From: Bifidobacterium sp. ESL0728 | Lineage (GTDB): Bacteria; Actinomycetota; Actinomycetes; Actinomycetales; Bifidobacteriaceae | Direction: 5' to 3' | Assembly (NCBI RefSeq): GCF_029392015.1 | Contig: NZ_CP113925.1 | Location: 930,001 to 994,000 of the forward strand | Length of the DNA: 64,000 nucleotides | Shown: piece by piece, positions 25,659 to 33,968 of the stretch | Position numbering within the stretch: the stretch's first letter is position 1 | Layout of the letters: every line of letters starts with the position of its first letter | The notes under the pieces: generated by a model | The model's database searches: none | Seen by the model: the letters and a program-made list of their open reading frames with translations, nothing else | Told to the model about the DNA's origin: nothing | Made by a program: the position numbers and the translations under genes

Positions 25659-26897
25659 ATGGACGCATCGGTAAAACCTGTCGAAAAAGACAGGGAAGTG
25701 GAATCGAAGCGGTGCGCCCGCGGCAGACTGCTAATGGCGTGCATGCCGTATCAGGGGCATATCAACCCGACGTTGGCAACGGTTCGCGCGCTGGTCGTCG
25801 ACGGCTGGGACGTCACGTATATCTGTGACCCGCGGTGGAGGCAACAGGTTCAAGCGTCAGGAGCGACGTTCGTGCCGTATGACGATTATTCCAGCAATCC
25901 CGGCAAATTCGAACGCACGATTCAGGCGCCTGAAAAAGCCGACAATACCGTGTTGCGGGTCGGCCGCGAGTCACATTTCGACGCATTCCTCTATGAAGGT
26001 CTGCTGGTTTCGGGCAAGGCTTTGGCGGATAAACTGGGACTTCCGTCAATTCGTCTCTATTCGACGTTCTGCTACAACCGCGATATTCTGGGCCGGCTTG
26101 CCGGTGCCAGCAAAGGATTCCACCTGACGTCGGTGTTGCGCAGCCAGAAGTTCCTGCGTCTGATGTCGTCGAGCACTCGGCGCAGGGGATTGATGGAGAC
26201 CGAGGATTTCGTCAGTGAGATGGTCGACAACCCGCCGACGCTGACTTATACGTACACGTCGCGTTCCTTCCAGATCGACGGCGATTCCTTCCCGCAGAAG
26301 CAGTACCGGTTCATCGGCCCTTCGCTGGACGGCAGAAAGGACCAGAAGCCAAGTGCCGATTTGGCATCGGTGCTGGAGACGAGCGTCGGCAAGCCGATTA
26401 TCTATGCCTCGCTCGGCACCATTTTCAATACGTTTCTGCCGTTCTACCGAGCGGTTGTCGACGCGTTCGGTGGCATGGATGTTACGGTCATCCTTTCCGT
26501 CGGGCACAATTTCGAGCGTGGCAAGTTGGGGGATATTCCGGACAATATTCATATCTACGAATCGGTGGATCAGCTTTCCGTGCTGCGCAAGGCCTCGGTG
26601 TTCCTGACCCACGGCGGCATGAACAGCGTCAATGAAGCTTTGTATTACGGAGTGCCGTTGGTCGCGGTGCCGATGGCGGACGACCAGCCGACGGTCGCTG
26701 CGAGACTGGAGGAGCTCGGTCTTGGCATCCGCCTTGATAAGCGGTCGATTTCCGCTCAATCCTTCGATAAAGCCGCGACGAAAGTCATGTTCGACAAAGG
26801 AATTGGCGAACACGTCAACGCGATGAGCCGTGATATGCATGAGGCTGGCGGCAATGCGCAAATTGTCAAGGATCTCGACGGACTGTTGGCGGGATGA
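25659..26897 (+). CDS. GT1-family glycosyltransferase (macrolide/UGT-like)
   Basis: Soluble NDP-sugar-dependent glycosyltransferase of 412 residues with a GT-B fold. The N-terminal domain opens with GRLLMACMPYQGHINPTLAT, the acceptor-side His being in GHINP. The C-terminal domain carries the donor-binding motif FLTHGGMNSVNEALYYGVPL followed by VAVPMADDQP, the plant/macrolide UGT-type signature. This family glycosylates small lipophilic acceptors, antibiotics or sterols. It stands alone between a sensed ABC exporter and a second ABC transporter, so a detoxification role is possible but unproven. Confidence 0.9.
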   Translation: MDASVKPVEKDREVESKRCARGRLLMACMPYQGHINPTLATVRALVVDGWDVTYICDPRWRQQVQASGATFVPYDDYSSNPGKFERTIQAPEKADNTVLRVGRESHFDAFLYEGLLVSGKALADKLGLPSIRLYSTFCYNRDILGRLAGASKGFHLTSVLRSQKFLRLMSSSTRRRGLMETEDFVSEMVDNPPTLTYTYTSRSFQIDGDSFPQKQYRFIGPSLDGRKDQKPSADLASVLETSVGKPIIYASLGTIFNTFLPFYRAVVDAFGGMDVTVILSVGHNFERGKLGDIPDNIHIYESVDQLSVLRKASVFLTHGGMNSVNEALYYGVPLVAVPMADDQPTVAARLEELGLGIRLDKRSISAQSFDKAATKVMFDKGIGEHVNAMSRDMHEAGGNAQIVKDLDGLLAG

Positions 26898-27177
26898 TCG
26901 GATGAAGAAACGCGGTTTGGTTGATGCCGTCGTATATCAGAATGTTGGAATTTAAGAGTACAAACCACTTGTGGGCTCCCGCGGAATGATTTGAGTTTCA
27001 CCGGACTAATCGATTGGTGATTTTATGCTTCGAGGCCTCGGAATTTGCAATTGCCGGTCGTTTACGAATAACGACCGAATGGTTATTGTTTGCTGCATTG
27101 ATTATGACTATCTAATCTGCAGAGCCTCCTGTATCCTTGAAGAACGATGAAGCTGCGAACCGAGAAGGGTAAGAGAA

Positions 27178-28314
27178 ATGAGTGAGGCTGCACCGGCTAC
27201 GGCTTACGCTGAAGCTTTCAACAATATGGAACCAGTGGCGGTATCGATACGGGGGCTTGTGAAACGCTTCGGCGACAAGACCGCTGTCGACAACCTTTCG
27301 CTGGATATTCCTGTCGGCTCGTTCTACGGGCTGGTTGGGCCCAACGGGGCGGGCAAGACCACGACGCTTAACATGGTCACCGGGCTTTTGGTGCCCGACG
27401 GCGGCGCGATCAGCGTTCTCGGGGCTGACGTATGGAGCGATGTCAACCGTGCCAAGCGTTCCATCGGCGTGATGCCGCAGGCCGACCAGATCTTCAACCG
27501 TCTCACCGGCCGGCAGCTGTTGCTTTATTCGGGAATGCTGCGGGGCATGAAACGTGCCGAAGTCGCCAAACGCGCTGACGACTTGCTGAAGGCTTTCGAT
27601 TTGGCCGAAGCCGGCGACAAGATGGTCTCGGATTATTCGGCGGGCATGACCAAGAAGATTTGCCTCGGGACGGCGATGATCGCCAGCCCGCGCATTCTCG
27701 TGCTCGATGAGCCGTTCGAATCTGTTGACCCGGTTTCCAGCGCGAATCTGAAAGACGTTTTGGCGGAATATGCGTCCACGGGCGGTACGGTCATCATTTC
27801 CTCGCACGTCATGGCGTTGGTCGAGAAGATGTGCACGCACGTCGCGGTCATCGACCACGGGCAGGTTCGCGCGGCCGGCACTATCGCGCAGGTCGCGGCA
27901 GGGGAGGACTTGGAAGACCGGTTCCTCGATCTGGTCGGCGGGCGTCACAGTGCCGCACATTTGGATTGGCTCAATGGCGGCGGCAATGGTGCCCAGGCCA
28001 ATATCGGCACTTCGCAAAGTGCGGCTGGCAATGGTTTCAATGCTCCTGTGAGAAATCCCGTTAATTCGGTCAATGCTGTTATTCCACCTAATCCTGTTGG
28101 CCAGGTCAATCCTGCTATTCCGATTAATCGGGGTATTCCGGCTAATCCTGCTGATGGAATCAATCAGATCAACCCGGTTGATTCAGGCAATTCGGTGAAT
28201 CTGACTAATCCCAATCCCGTCAACCCGGTTAATCGCGCCAACCCCGCTAATTCCGTCAACCCAGCCAATCTGGCCGGTCGTACCGACTTTTTCAACCCCA
28301 ACTCGGAGGCGTGA
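27178..28314 (+). CDS. ABC transporter ATP-binding protein with Asn-Pro-rich C-terminal tail
   Basis: ATPase of 378 residues for an ABC-2 type exporter. Walker A is VGPNGAGKTT, signature DYSAGMTKKI, Walker B ILVLDEPFESVD and the H-loop IISSHV. After about residue 275 comes a tail of about 100 residues made almost only of Asn, Pro, Val, Ala, Ile and Gly, with recurring NPVN, NPAN and NPV blocks (about 28045-28300). No such tail belongs to the ABC family; the repeating codon pattern suggests slippage expansion. The partner permease starts two bases downstream. Start ATG 27178 has a weak AGGGTAAGAG site; ATG 27226 is possible. Confidence 0.9.
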   Translation: MSEAAPATAYAEAFNNMEPVAVSIRGLVKRFGDKTAVDNLSLDIPVGSFYGLVGPNGAGKTTTLNMVTGLLVPDGGAISVLGADVWSDVNRAKRSIGVMPQADQIFNRLTGRQLLLYSGMLRGMKRAEVAKRADDLLKAFDLAEAGDKMVSDYSAGMTKKICLGTAMIASPRILVLDEPFESVDPVSSANLKDVLAEYASTGGTVIISSHVMALVEKMCTHVAVIDHGQVRAAGTIAQVAAGEDLEDRFLDLVGGRHSAAHLDWLNGGGNGAQANIGTSQSAAGNGFNAPVRNPVNSVNAVIPPNPVGQVNPAIPINRGIPANPADGINQINPVDSGNSVNLTNPNPVNPVNRANPANSVNPANLAGRTDFFNPNSEA

Positions 28315-28315
28315 G

Positions 28316-29992
28316 ATGGCTGAGATTGCAACCATTGTGCGCCTGAAATGGGCGCTGATGTGGGCGACGATGCGCAAATCGGTCTGGCAGACGGTGAATT
28401 TCGTCCTGACCGGTCTGATCGGTTTGGCACTCGTTGCTGGCATCGGCGTGTTCGCTTGGAAATTCGGCCCAGACCCACACATGCCCAACGGTATCAATCC
28501 CATCGACGGAATGCGCCTTGCCATGGTGCTTTTGGGAACCGTCCTGACACTGATGGTGGTCATCATCCAAATGATGCTGGTCGGCGGCGGCACGTCGATG
28601 AGCGCCAAGCGTTTCGCGCTCTTCGGCATCGAAGACAAAACGCTGCAAGCGGGCCTTATCGCCGCAAGTATGGCCGGAATCCCGGCCATTATCGGTACGG
28701 TCTCGCTTATCGAATGGGCGATGGCCTACCGCAATCTCGGAGCTGGAGTCGTTGTCGCTGAAGTCATCGCAGCTCCTCTGGCCGTTTTCACCATCTGCAT
28801 GCTCGGGCGAATGGTCACCTCGCTGCTTGACACGCTGGTGCGCACCAAGCACGGACAGACCGTGCTTTACATCGTCATGTTCCTGATTTTCCTGGCCGTC
28901 CTCGAAATACCGGCCGTGTTGGGCGGTGCGATCGGCGGAAGCATGGCGGATAGCGGACGTGCTGAAATTTCAGCCTCCGACGTGCAAGTTTCCGGTGTAA
29001 TACGTTCGATGTCCGCAGTGGTGACGGTGCTTTCCTTCACGCCACTGGCTGCGGCTTTCGCCTTGCCTTTTGACGTCGCGGGCGGGACGTGGGGAGCGTT
29101 GCTTATTCGTTTGGTGGTGTTGGCTGCGACATGGGCCCTCTGTTTCGCAATCGGTCTTTGGTGCCTCAAACGCGAGCGGCTGATGACCGGCAGCGAGGAA
29201 AACCGCTCCGCGAAGGTCAAAGGCATCGGAGCTTTCGGTTGGATGCCGGATTCGCCGTCGGGGGCTGTGTCGGCCCGCCTGGTCACTTACCTGCGGCACG
29301 ACCCTCGCCAGTTCTTCATGCTGCTGATGCCGCTGCTGTTCGTGGTCATCGAGTTGGTCGGCGCTCGAGGCGAGGCTGATTTCGCCTTCTCCTCCCTGAT
29401 TTTGGGCGCGCTGTTCATGAACCTCGTCGAGAGTAACGGTCTTGCCTACGATGGGCGAGGATTCACGATGCAGGTACTTGCAGGGCTTCGTGGCCGTGAT
29501 GACAGGATCGGGCGGGTTCGTGTCTATGCCGTGTTCTCGTTGGCGTATTTGGCTGTCATGGCCTTGGTGGTGATGGCGTTCACTTCCGGCTGGGGAAACG
29601 AATCCCACTGGATGCACGCGTTCGCTTTCTTTGGCGCCGCCGTCGCGTTCGATCTCGTCGGATTGGGGATTGCCGAGTCTATGTCGTGTGTGGCCATCTA
29701 TCCGGTGCCGTCAATCGACAAGCCGTTCGCCACGCCACAAGGACGTGGGCTGGCCCAAGCGGTATTGCCCTTGGCCTATTTCGCGCTGATGTTTGTATTG
29801 GTGTTGCCCTTGGGCTTGGTGACAATGCTGGTAGCGCTCAATCATTGGTCGTCAGGGTTCATCGGACTGGGCGGTATCGTCAACGGTATCGTCGTATTGG
29901 TTCTCGGCACATGGATAGGTGGCAAGTTGCTTGACAAACGTGAGCTCAAGATATTGGCGGTGCTTGATTCCATGGCTGAGCTCCAGCAGTAG
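28316..29992 (+). CDS. ABC exporter permease, large ABC-2-like membrane protein
   Basis: Polytopic membrane protein of 558 residues, with at least ten hydrophobic segments spread over the full length and a cytoplasmic loop around residues 290-320 (KRERLMTGSEENRSAKVKG). The size and position, directly behind an ATP-binding subunit, match the large permeases of actinobacterial ABC transporters of unknown substrate. No conserved catalytic motif is visible. Its stop is followed after about 105 bases by a stem-loop. Confidence 0.85.
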   Translation: MAEIATIVRLKWALMWATMRKSVWQTVNFVLTGLIGLALVAGIGVFAWKFGPDPHMPNGINPIDGMRLAMVLLGTVLTLMVVIIQMMLVGGGTSMSAKRFALFGIEDKTLQAGLIAASMAGIPAIIGTVSLIEWAMAYRNLGAGVVVAEVIAAPLAVFTICMLGRMVTSLLDTLVRTKHGQTVLYIVMFLIFLAVLEIPAVLGGAIGGSMADSGRAEISASDVQVSGVIRSMSAVVTVLSFTPLAAAFALPFDVAGGTWGALLIRLVVLAATWALCFAIGLWCLKRERLMTGSEENRSAKVKGIGAFGWMPDSPSGAVSARLVTYLRHDPRQFFMLLMPLLFVVIELVGARGEADFAFSSLILGALFMNLVESNGLAYDGRGFTMQVLAGLRGRDDRIGRVRVYAVFSLAYLAVMALVVMAFTSGWGNESHWMHAFAFFGAAVAFDLVGLGIAESMSCVAIYPVPSIDKPFATPQGRGLAQAVLPLAYFALMFVLVLPLGLVTMLVALNHWSSGFIGLGGIVNGIVVLVLGTWIGGKLLDKRELKILAVLDSMAELQQ

Positions 29993-30098
29993 CAATATCT
30001 GTCAATCGAAAAGCGACGGAGACATAATGTATTACTGTTCAAGGATTCGCTGATGGTAAGGGCCATTCTCTTCCAGCTTGTTTTCTCAAGAAACCGAA

Positions 30099-30137
30099 AA
30101 GCCGCTCTTTCCGCTTTTGAGTTGGAAAGAACGGCTT
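30099..30137. terminator. Hairpin between convergent genes
   Basis: AAGCCGCTCTTTCC (30099-30112) and GGAAAGAACGGCTT (30124-30137) pair at 13 of 14 positions with an 11-base loop. It lies between the end of the permease (+) and the end of the surface-protein gene (-) and could serve both, though T-runs are short. Confidence 0.65.
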
Positions 30138-30165
30138 ACGGCTTGTAATAGGTGATGGCATTTAG

Positions 30166-30245
30166 AATCAGCCCTGTAGAGTTTAAATCAGCCCTGTAAC
30201 GCTCAAATCAGCTTTGTGTCGCTCAAGCCAGTTCTGTGTCGCTCA
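30166..30245. repeat. Tandem array, four 20-bp units
   Basis: Four adjacent units begin at 30166, 30186, 30206 and 30226 with an exact 20-base period (consensus AATCAGCCCTGTGTCGCTCA). The first two differ mainly at the last seven bases, the last two share TGTGTCGCTCA. A looser 8-9 base repeat of CAAATCGG-type follows up to about 30280. Confidence 0.85.
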
Positions 30246-30279
30246 AGCCGGCGAATCGGCAAATTGGCAAATCGGTAAA

Positions 30280-31755
30280 TCAACGTGAAAAGCCGACAAC
30301 CTGATGGTTCGAACCTCGGTTTTCCGGGTTGTTCACACTCACGGGTGTCGAGGTGAGGCCGCTGTCTGAATTTGGCTCGACGTAGGCGCTGGTCTTGGCG
30401 TCGCCGGAATTGCCGGAGTCGTCTCTGCCCTTGTCGCCCTCGCCGATGGCCGGGCAGGTTTTCTGGGCCCCGTTGACCACGTCGACGCGGCATTGGAAGT
30501 TGGCCTTGGCCTCGTCCTCCCACTGCTCGTCCATTTTGGCGATGTCATCGTTGGCTGTATTGACCTTGCTTTTGAGCTTCTGTTTCGAGGCATCCGAGGC
30601 TTCACCGCCACCGTTACGGTAATAGGCGCAGCCGGAATTGCCGCAGAACGGTTCCTGGCCTTGGCTGGTTCCCGTCCAAATCGGGATGATGCGGTCCTTT
30701 GATTGATTGGTGGGATCGGGCATGGACGCATAGTTGAAAGGCGCAACATCATTGAGCGAGGAATTCTTTTCGGCGATGATGAGTATTTCCTGCACACTCG
30801 GCGAATCCTCATTGTATTGGTAGGCGCCGCCCTGCACGAGTTGGGCCTCGGTTGAAGGAATGTCCTCTTCCTCCATGCATTGGCTCTCATAGCCCCCGCA
30901 TTCCCTCAGGGTGTATGGCGGCGTGGTGCCGGAAAATGCGTTTTGTGGTGAGAGCTGGCCGTTGGTGATTTTCATCCAGGCCCCGCCCGGGTTGGTCCAG
31001 GTGCCGTCAAGGCTTGAATAGTCTCCGTGCCTGATTTGTGCAAGGTCGATGCCGCTGTTGGCCGCCTCTTCGTCGTTGGCCTTCTTTTGCTTTTCCGCGG
31101 CGGCCACTTCGCGTTCGATCGGTTTGAGCACGTCGTCGGCATCGCTTTTGGAGTCGACCAGTTTTTTGGCTATATTGCTCATGTCGTTGGCGCTGCCGCT
31201 GACTTTGCCGGCCAAATCGTTCAGGGATTGTGTCGCCTGCTTCAGGTCTTTGGCGGAGGCGTTGGAAGTGTCTGCAATCGTGTCAGGAGATTTGGCATCG
31301 GAAAGCTTCTTGGCGGTTTTCAGTGCCTTCTGATAATCGCCAAACAAGTCGGGATTCTTGACCTGACCTTTGTGGATATCCTCGGTATCGCTGTTCGCCT
31401 GTTTGATGGCCGCCTTCAAGTCTGATTTGACGTCGGCCAGATGATTGACCGCCTTGCCATACTGCGAGACCGCGGCATCGTGGGAATTCGAGGAGTAATA
31501 ATAGAAACCGCCTGCGGCGATGGCCGCCAGCACAACCACTATGGCTGCGATGATGACAATCATCCTGGTTTTGCTCTTGCGGGGTTTGGCTGGCGTTGCG
31601 CCGCCGTTCTGAGGGGGTTGCGCACCGCCGGGCAGGGGAACGTTGGTGGGAAGGGGCGGGATGCTGCTGGTAGGTGCGTTGTATGCCGTGTTGTTGGTCG
31701 GACCCGGATATGCTGCGTTCGCATCCGGTTGGTTCCAAGGCTGATTGCCGCTCAT
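30280..31755 (-). CDS. Membrane-anchored extracellular protein, function unknown
   Basis: Protein of 491 residues. The first 62 residues are Asn/Pro/Thr/Gly-rich and probably cytoplasmic; a basic KPRKSKTR stretch precedes a single membrane helix (about 65-87, IVIIAAIVVVLAAIAAGGFY). The rest is soluble, with a helical region rich in Lys, Asp and Ala (about 95-235), then a more globular half with several Cys (for example GGYESQCMEE, FCGNSGCAYYRNGG), suggesting disulphides outside the cell. The C-terminus is again Asp/Ser/Gly-rich. Proteins with Pro-rich tail plus one helix are common in bifidobacterial envelopes. I recognise no family. Confidence 0.75.
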   Translation of the reverse strand: MSGNQPWNQPDANAAYPGPTNNTAYNAPTSSIPPLPTNVPLPGGAQPPQNGGATPAKPRKSKTRMIVIIAAIVVVLAAIAAGGFYYYSSNSHDAAVSQYGKAVNHLADVKSDLKAAIKQANSDTEDIHKGQVKNPDLFGDYQKALKTAKKLSDAKSPDTIADTSNASAKDLKQATQSLNDLAGKVSGSANDMSNIAKKLVDSKSDADDVLKPIEREVAAAEKQKKANDEEAANSGIDLAQIRHGDYSSLDGTWTNPGGAWMKITNGQLSPQNAFSGTTPPYTLRECGGYESQCMEEEDIPSTEAQLVQGGAYQYNEDSPSVQEILIIAEKNSSLNDVAPFNYASMPDPTNQSKDRIIPIWTGTSQGQEPFCGNSGCAYYRNGGGEASDASKQKLKSKVNTANDDIAKMDEQWEDEAKANFQCRVDVVNGAQKTCPAIGEGDKGRDDSGNSGDAKTSAYVEPNSDSGLTSTPVSVNNPENRGSNHQVVGFSR

Positions 31756-31892
31756 TTGGCGTCCCTTCCTGCTTCAATGACAGTATTGAAGGCTTCTCCT
31801 GCTTAGGACAATAGCATATGGTCGGAATCATATTTGTCTTGCGTCCGGCAGATACGAGAGCAGGGATTAGATATAGGAAATAGGGAGGCAGT

Positions 31893-32915
31893 ATGACAGC
31901 GGAAGAAACGGATGACACTATTGGCTTGAATGATGGACGGAAAACCGCGAATAGTGATGGCAATGGCAATGGCAATAGCAATAGCGACCGTAACAGTAAT
32001 GGCAATGGGAATGGTTTGATTGGAGCCGATGGTACGCGTGGTACGGCGGATTTGGCAGATGACGTGCGCTCATGGGAGACGCATCGTAGCGGATCGGTAC
32101 TGATGCGCGGGTCAATGATTCCCGAGCAGACCCCGGATCAAGCGCTGCTTGCATTCCCCGGTGAGGATGACGACAATGCCGACACGGATGAAAACAACGT
32201 TGTGCGCGGAAACACTTCTGCGGCTCAGGTACCGAAAGCGAGCATCTCTGGAGCTGCTGCGCGTACGTCAAAAGTGCATGGCGGCAAGGATTGGCGGCAC
32301 GGTGACCCCTGGCGTGTGCTGCGTATCCAATCGGAATTCGTGGAAGGATTCGACGCGCTCGCGGATCTGGGCCGTGCGCTGTGTGTGTTCGGTTCCGCGC
32401 GAGTCAAAGAGAGCGAGCCGGAGTATCGGCAGGCCATGCGCATGGGCGAAATGGCGGCGCAAAGCGGGATTACGGTCATCACCGGCGGCGGGCCGGGCAT
32501 CATGGAGGCCGCGAACCGTGGGGCCGCCGAGGCCGGAGGCGTTTCGGTGGGGCTCGGCATCGAGCTGCCGCATGAGGAAGGGCTCAACCAGTGGGTGAAC
32601 CTCGGGATGAACTTCCGCTACTTTTTCGTGCGCAAGATGATGTTCGTCAAATATTCCTCGGCGCTGATCGTCTGCCCCGGCGGCTTCGGCACCTTGGACG
32701 AAATGTTCGAGATTCTGACGCTCGTGCAGACCGGCAAGACCTCGCCCAAGCCGGTGGTGCTGTTCGATACGCAGTATTGGAAGGGGCTTTTTGATTGGGT
32801 TCAGGGGCCGATGCTCGACCGCGGGCTGATTTCGAAGGATGATCTCAAGAAAGTTCAGTTCACCGATGATCCCGATGAAGCGGTGCGGCTGGCAATCGGA
32901 GGAATGACGAAATAA
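31893..32915 (+). CDS. LOG/TIGR00730-family nucleotide phosphoribohydrolase with long N-terminal extension
   Basis: The C-terminal 215 residues form the Rossmann-like LOG fold: VFGSARVKESEPEY, VITGGGPGIMEAANRGA, and the catalytic PGGFGTLDEMFE. Members cleave nucleoside 5'-monophosphates, including cytokinin precursors, to free base plus ribose 5-phosphate. The N-terminal 125 residues are foreign to the family, with an Asn/Gly/Ser repeat (about residues 22-42) and an Asp-rich segment. A start within the protein closer to the domain is possible, but the ATG at 31893 has GGGAGG (31881-31886) at good distance. A strong two-way terminator follows. Confidence 0.88.
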   Translation: MTAEETDDTIGLNDGRKTANSDGNGNGNSNSDRNSNGNGNGLIGADGTRGTADLADDVRSWETHRSGSVLMRGSMIPEQTPDQALLAFPGEDDDNADTDENNVVRGNTSAAQVPKASISGAAARTSKVHGGKDWRHGDPWRVLRIQSEFVEGFDALADLGRALCVFGSARVKESEPEYRQAMRMGEMAAQSGITVITGGGPGIMEAANRGAAEAGGVSVGLGIELPHEEGLNQWVNLGMNFRYFFVRKMMFVKYSSALIVCPGGFGTLDEMFEILTLVQTGKTSPKPVVLFDTQYWKGLFDWVQGPMLDRGLISKDDLKKVQFTDDPDEAVRLAIGGMTK

Positions 32916-32990
32916 TGGGATTGCCGAGGCGTGCGGCAGGCGATGCCTTAAACGCAACGTCGTAAGGCAAGGTCGCAGAAGCAATGCCAT

Positions 32991-33045
32991 AAACGAACGA
33001 GAAGGATGCATCACCGGTTGGGTGGCGCATCCTTCTCGTTCGTTT
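32991..33045. terminator. Bidirectional terminator
   Basis: AAACGAACGAGAAGGATGC (32991-33009) and its perfect 19-base complement (33027-33045) enclose a 17-base loop between convergent genes, with A- and T-rich flanks. It serves the LOG gene on + and the methyltransferase on -. Confidence 0.92.
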
Positions 33046-33106
33046 ATTGTGTTAAAGTTTTCGGATTCGTGGGGGCAAAGCAATGAAACTATAACGGCAG
33101 TGGCTA

Positions 33107-33751
33107 TCAGCGTTTGACGGCGACCAGCATGCCGGTGCCCGTCGGGGTCAACGCCTGTTCGAAGCGCTTGTCGTCCTCGACGGTGGCGAGCAGCGCGCGC
33201 ATGGCGTCCGGTTTGCCGTCACCCGGGTAGGCGAGGCCTGACATATCCGTGAAAACGATGCGTCCGCCGACTTTCAGAAGATTTGCCGCTTCCGTGAAGG
33301 ATGGTGCATAATTCGAGGCGACGCCGGAAACGACGATGAGGTCGTAGGTTCCGGCGTTGAGGCGCGGCAGGAAAACAGTCGGGGAGGTGTTGACCGCACG
33401 CAAAGTGGTTCGGTTTTCCACAGAATCGGAGATATCGGCGAAAAGACTGCGGATCATGGTGATGCCGCGGGCGGAGGAATCCACGGCCGTCAGCTGTCCG
33501 GCACCACCCAGGCCCTCCACCAGTTGCAGGGCTTCGACGATCGAGCCGGTGCCGACGCTGATGATGGAGGTCGCGTTGAGTGTGCGTGTGATAAAACGCA
33601 GCAGATTGGCCTGAGCCGCAGAGCCTTGGGGCAGCTTGGCTTTTTCCGCGTCCGAACGGGCCTTGCGCAATACGTCATTTTCGAGGCTCAGCGCGTGGGT
33701 TTCGGCCATTTCCCAAACCTTGGCCATATTCGTGTATGTCGTCTTATTCAT
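33107..33751 (-). CDS. O-methyltransferase (SAM-dependent, class I)
   Basis: Soluble methyltransferase of 214 residues. A Rossmann SAM site is seen at IISVGTGSIVEALQLVEGLG (motif I) and QLTAVDSSARGITMIRSLF (acidic loop binding ribose), then YDLIVVSGVASNYAPSF and GGRIVFTDMSGL (motifs II/III). The layout resembles the COMT-like/caffeoyl-CoA O-methyltransferase group found in many actinobacteria near sigE, but the metal-binding residues are not obvious. The gene ends at the bidirectional terminator. Substrate unknown. Confidence 0.82.
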   Translation of the reverse strand: MNKTTYTNMAKVWEMAETHALSLENDVLRKARSDAEKAKLPQGSAAQANLLRFITRTLNATSIISVGTGSIVEALQLVEGLGGAGQLTAVDSSARGITMIRSLFADISDSVENRTTLRAVNTSPTVFLPRLNAGTYDLIVVSGVASNYAPSFTEAANLLKVGGRIVFTDMSGLAYPGDGKPDAMRALLATVEDDKRFEQALTPTGTGMLVAVKR

Positions 33752-33968
33752 CTTCCACCCTACAGTTCTGCTGTTTTGCCGCGTATAGCGGTTACCGATT
33801 ACTGATTGTTATGATACGGCTAGCAATCGCCAAAGCTCTGACATAGGGTTTATGGAATGTCGGAATCTAATATTTTGTATTATTGCGGTGGATGAATTTT
33901 GCTATGGATTTCGTCATTGATATTTTGTGATTATGGTTTTTATCGCAACGAAATGGCGATGGATAAAA

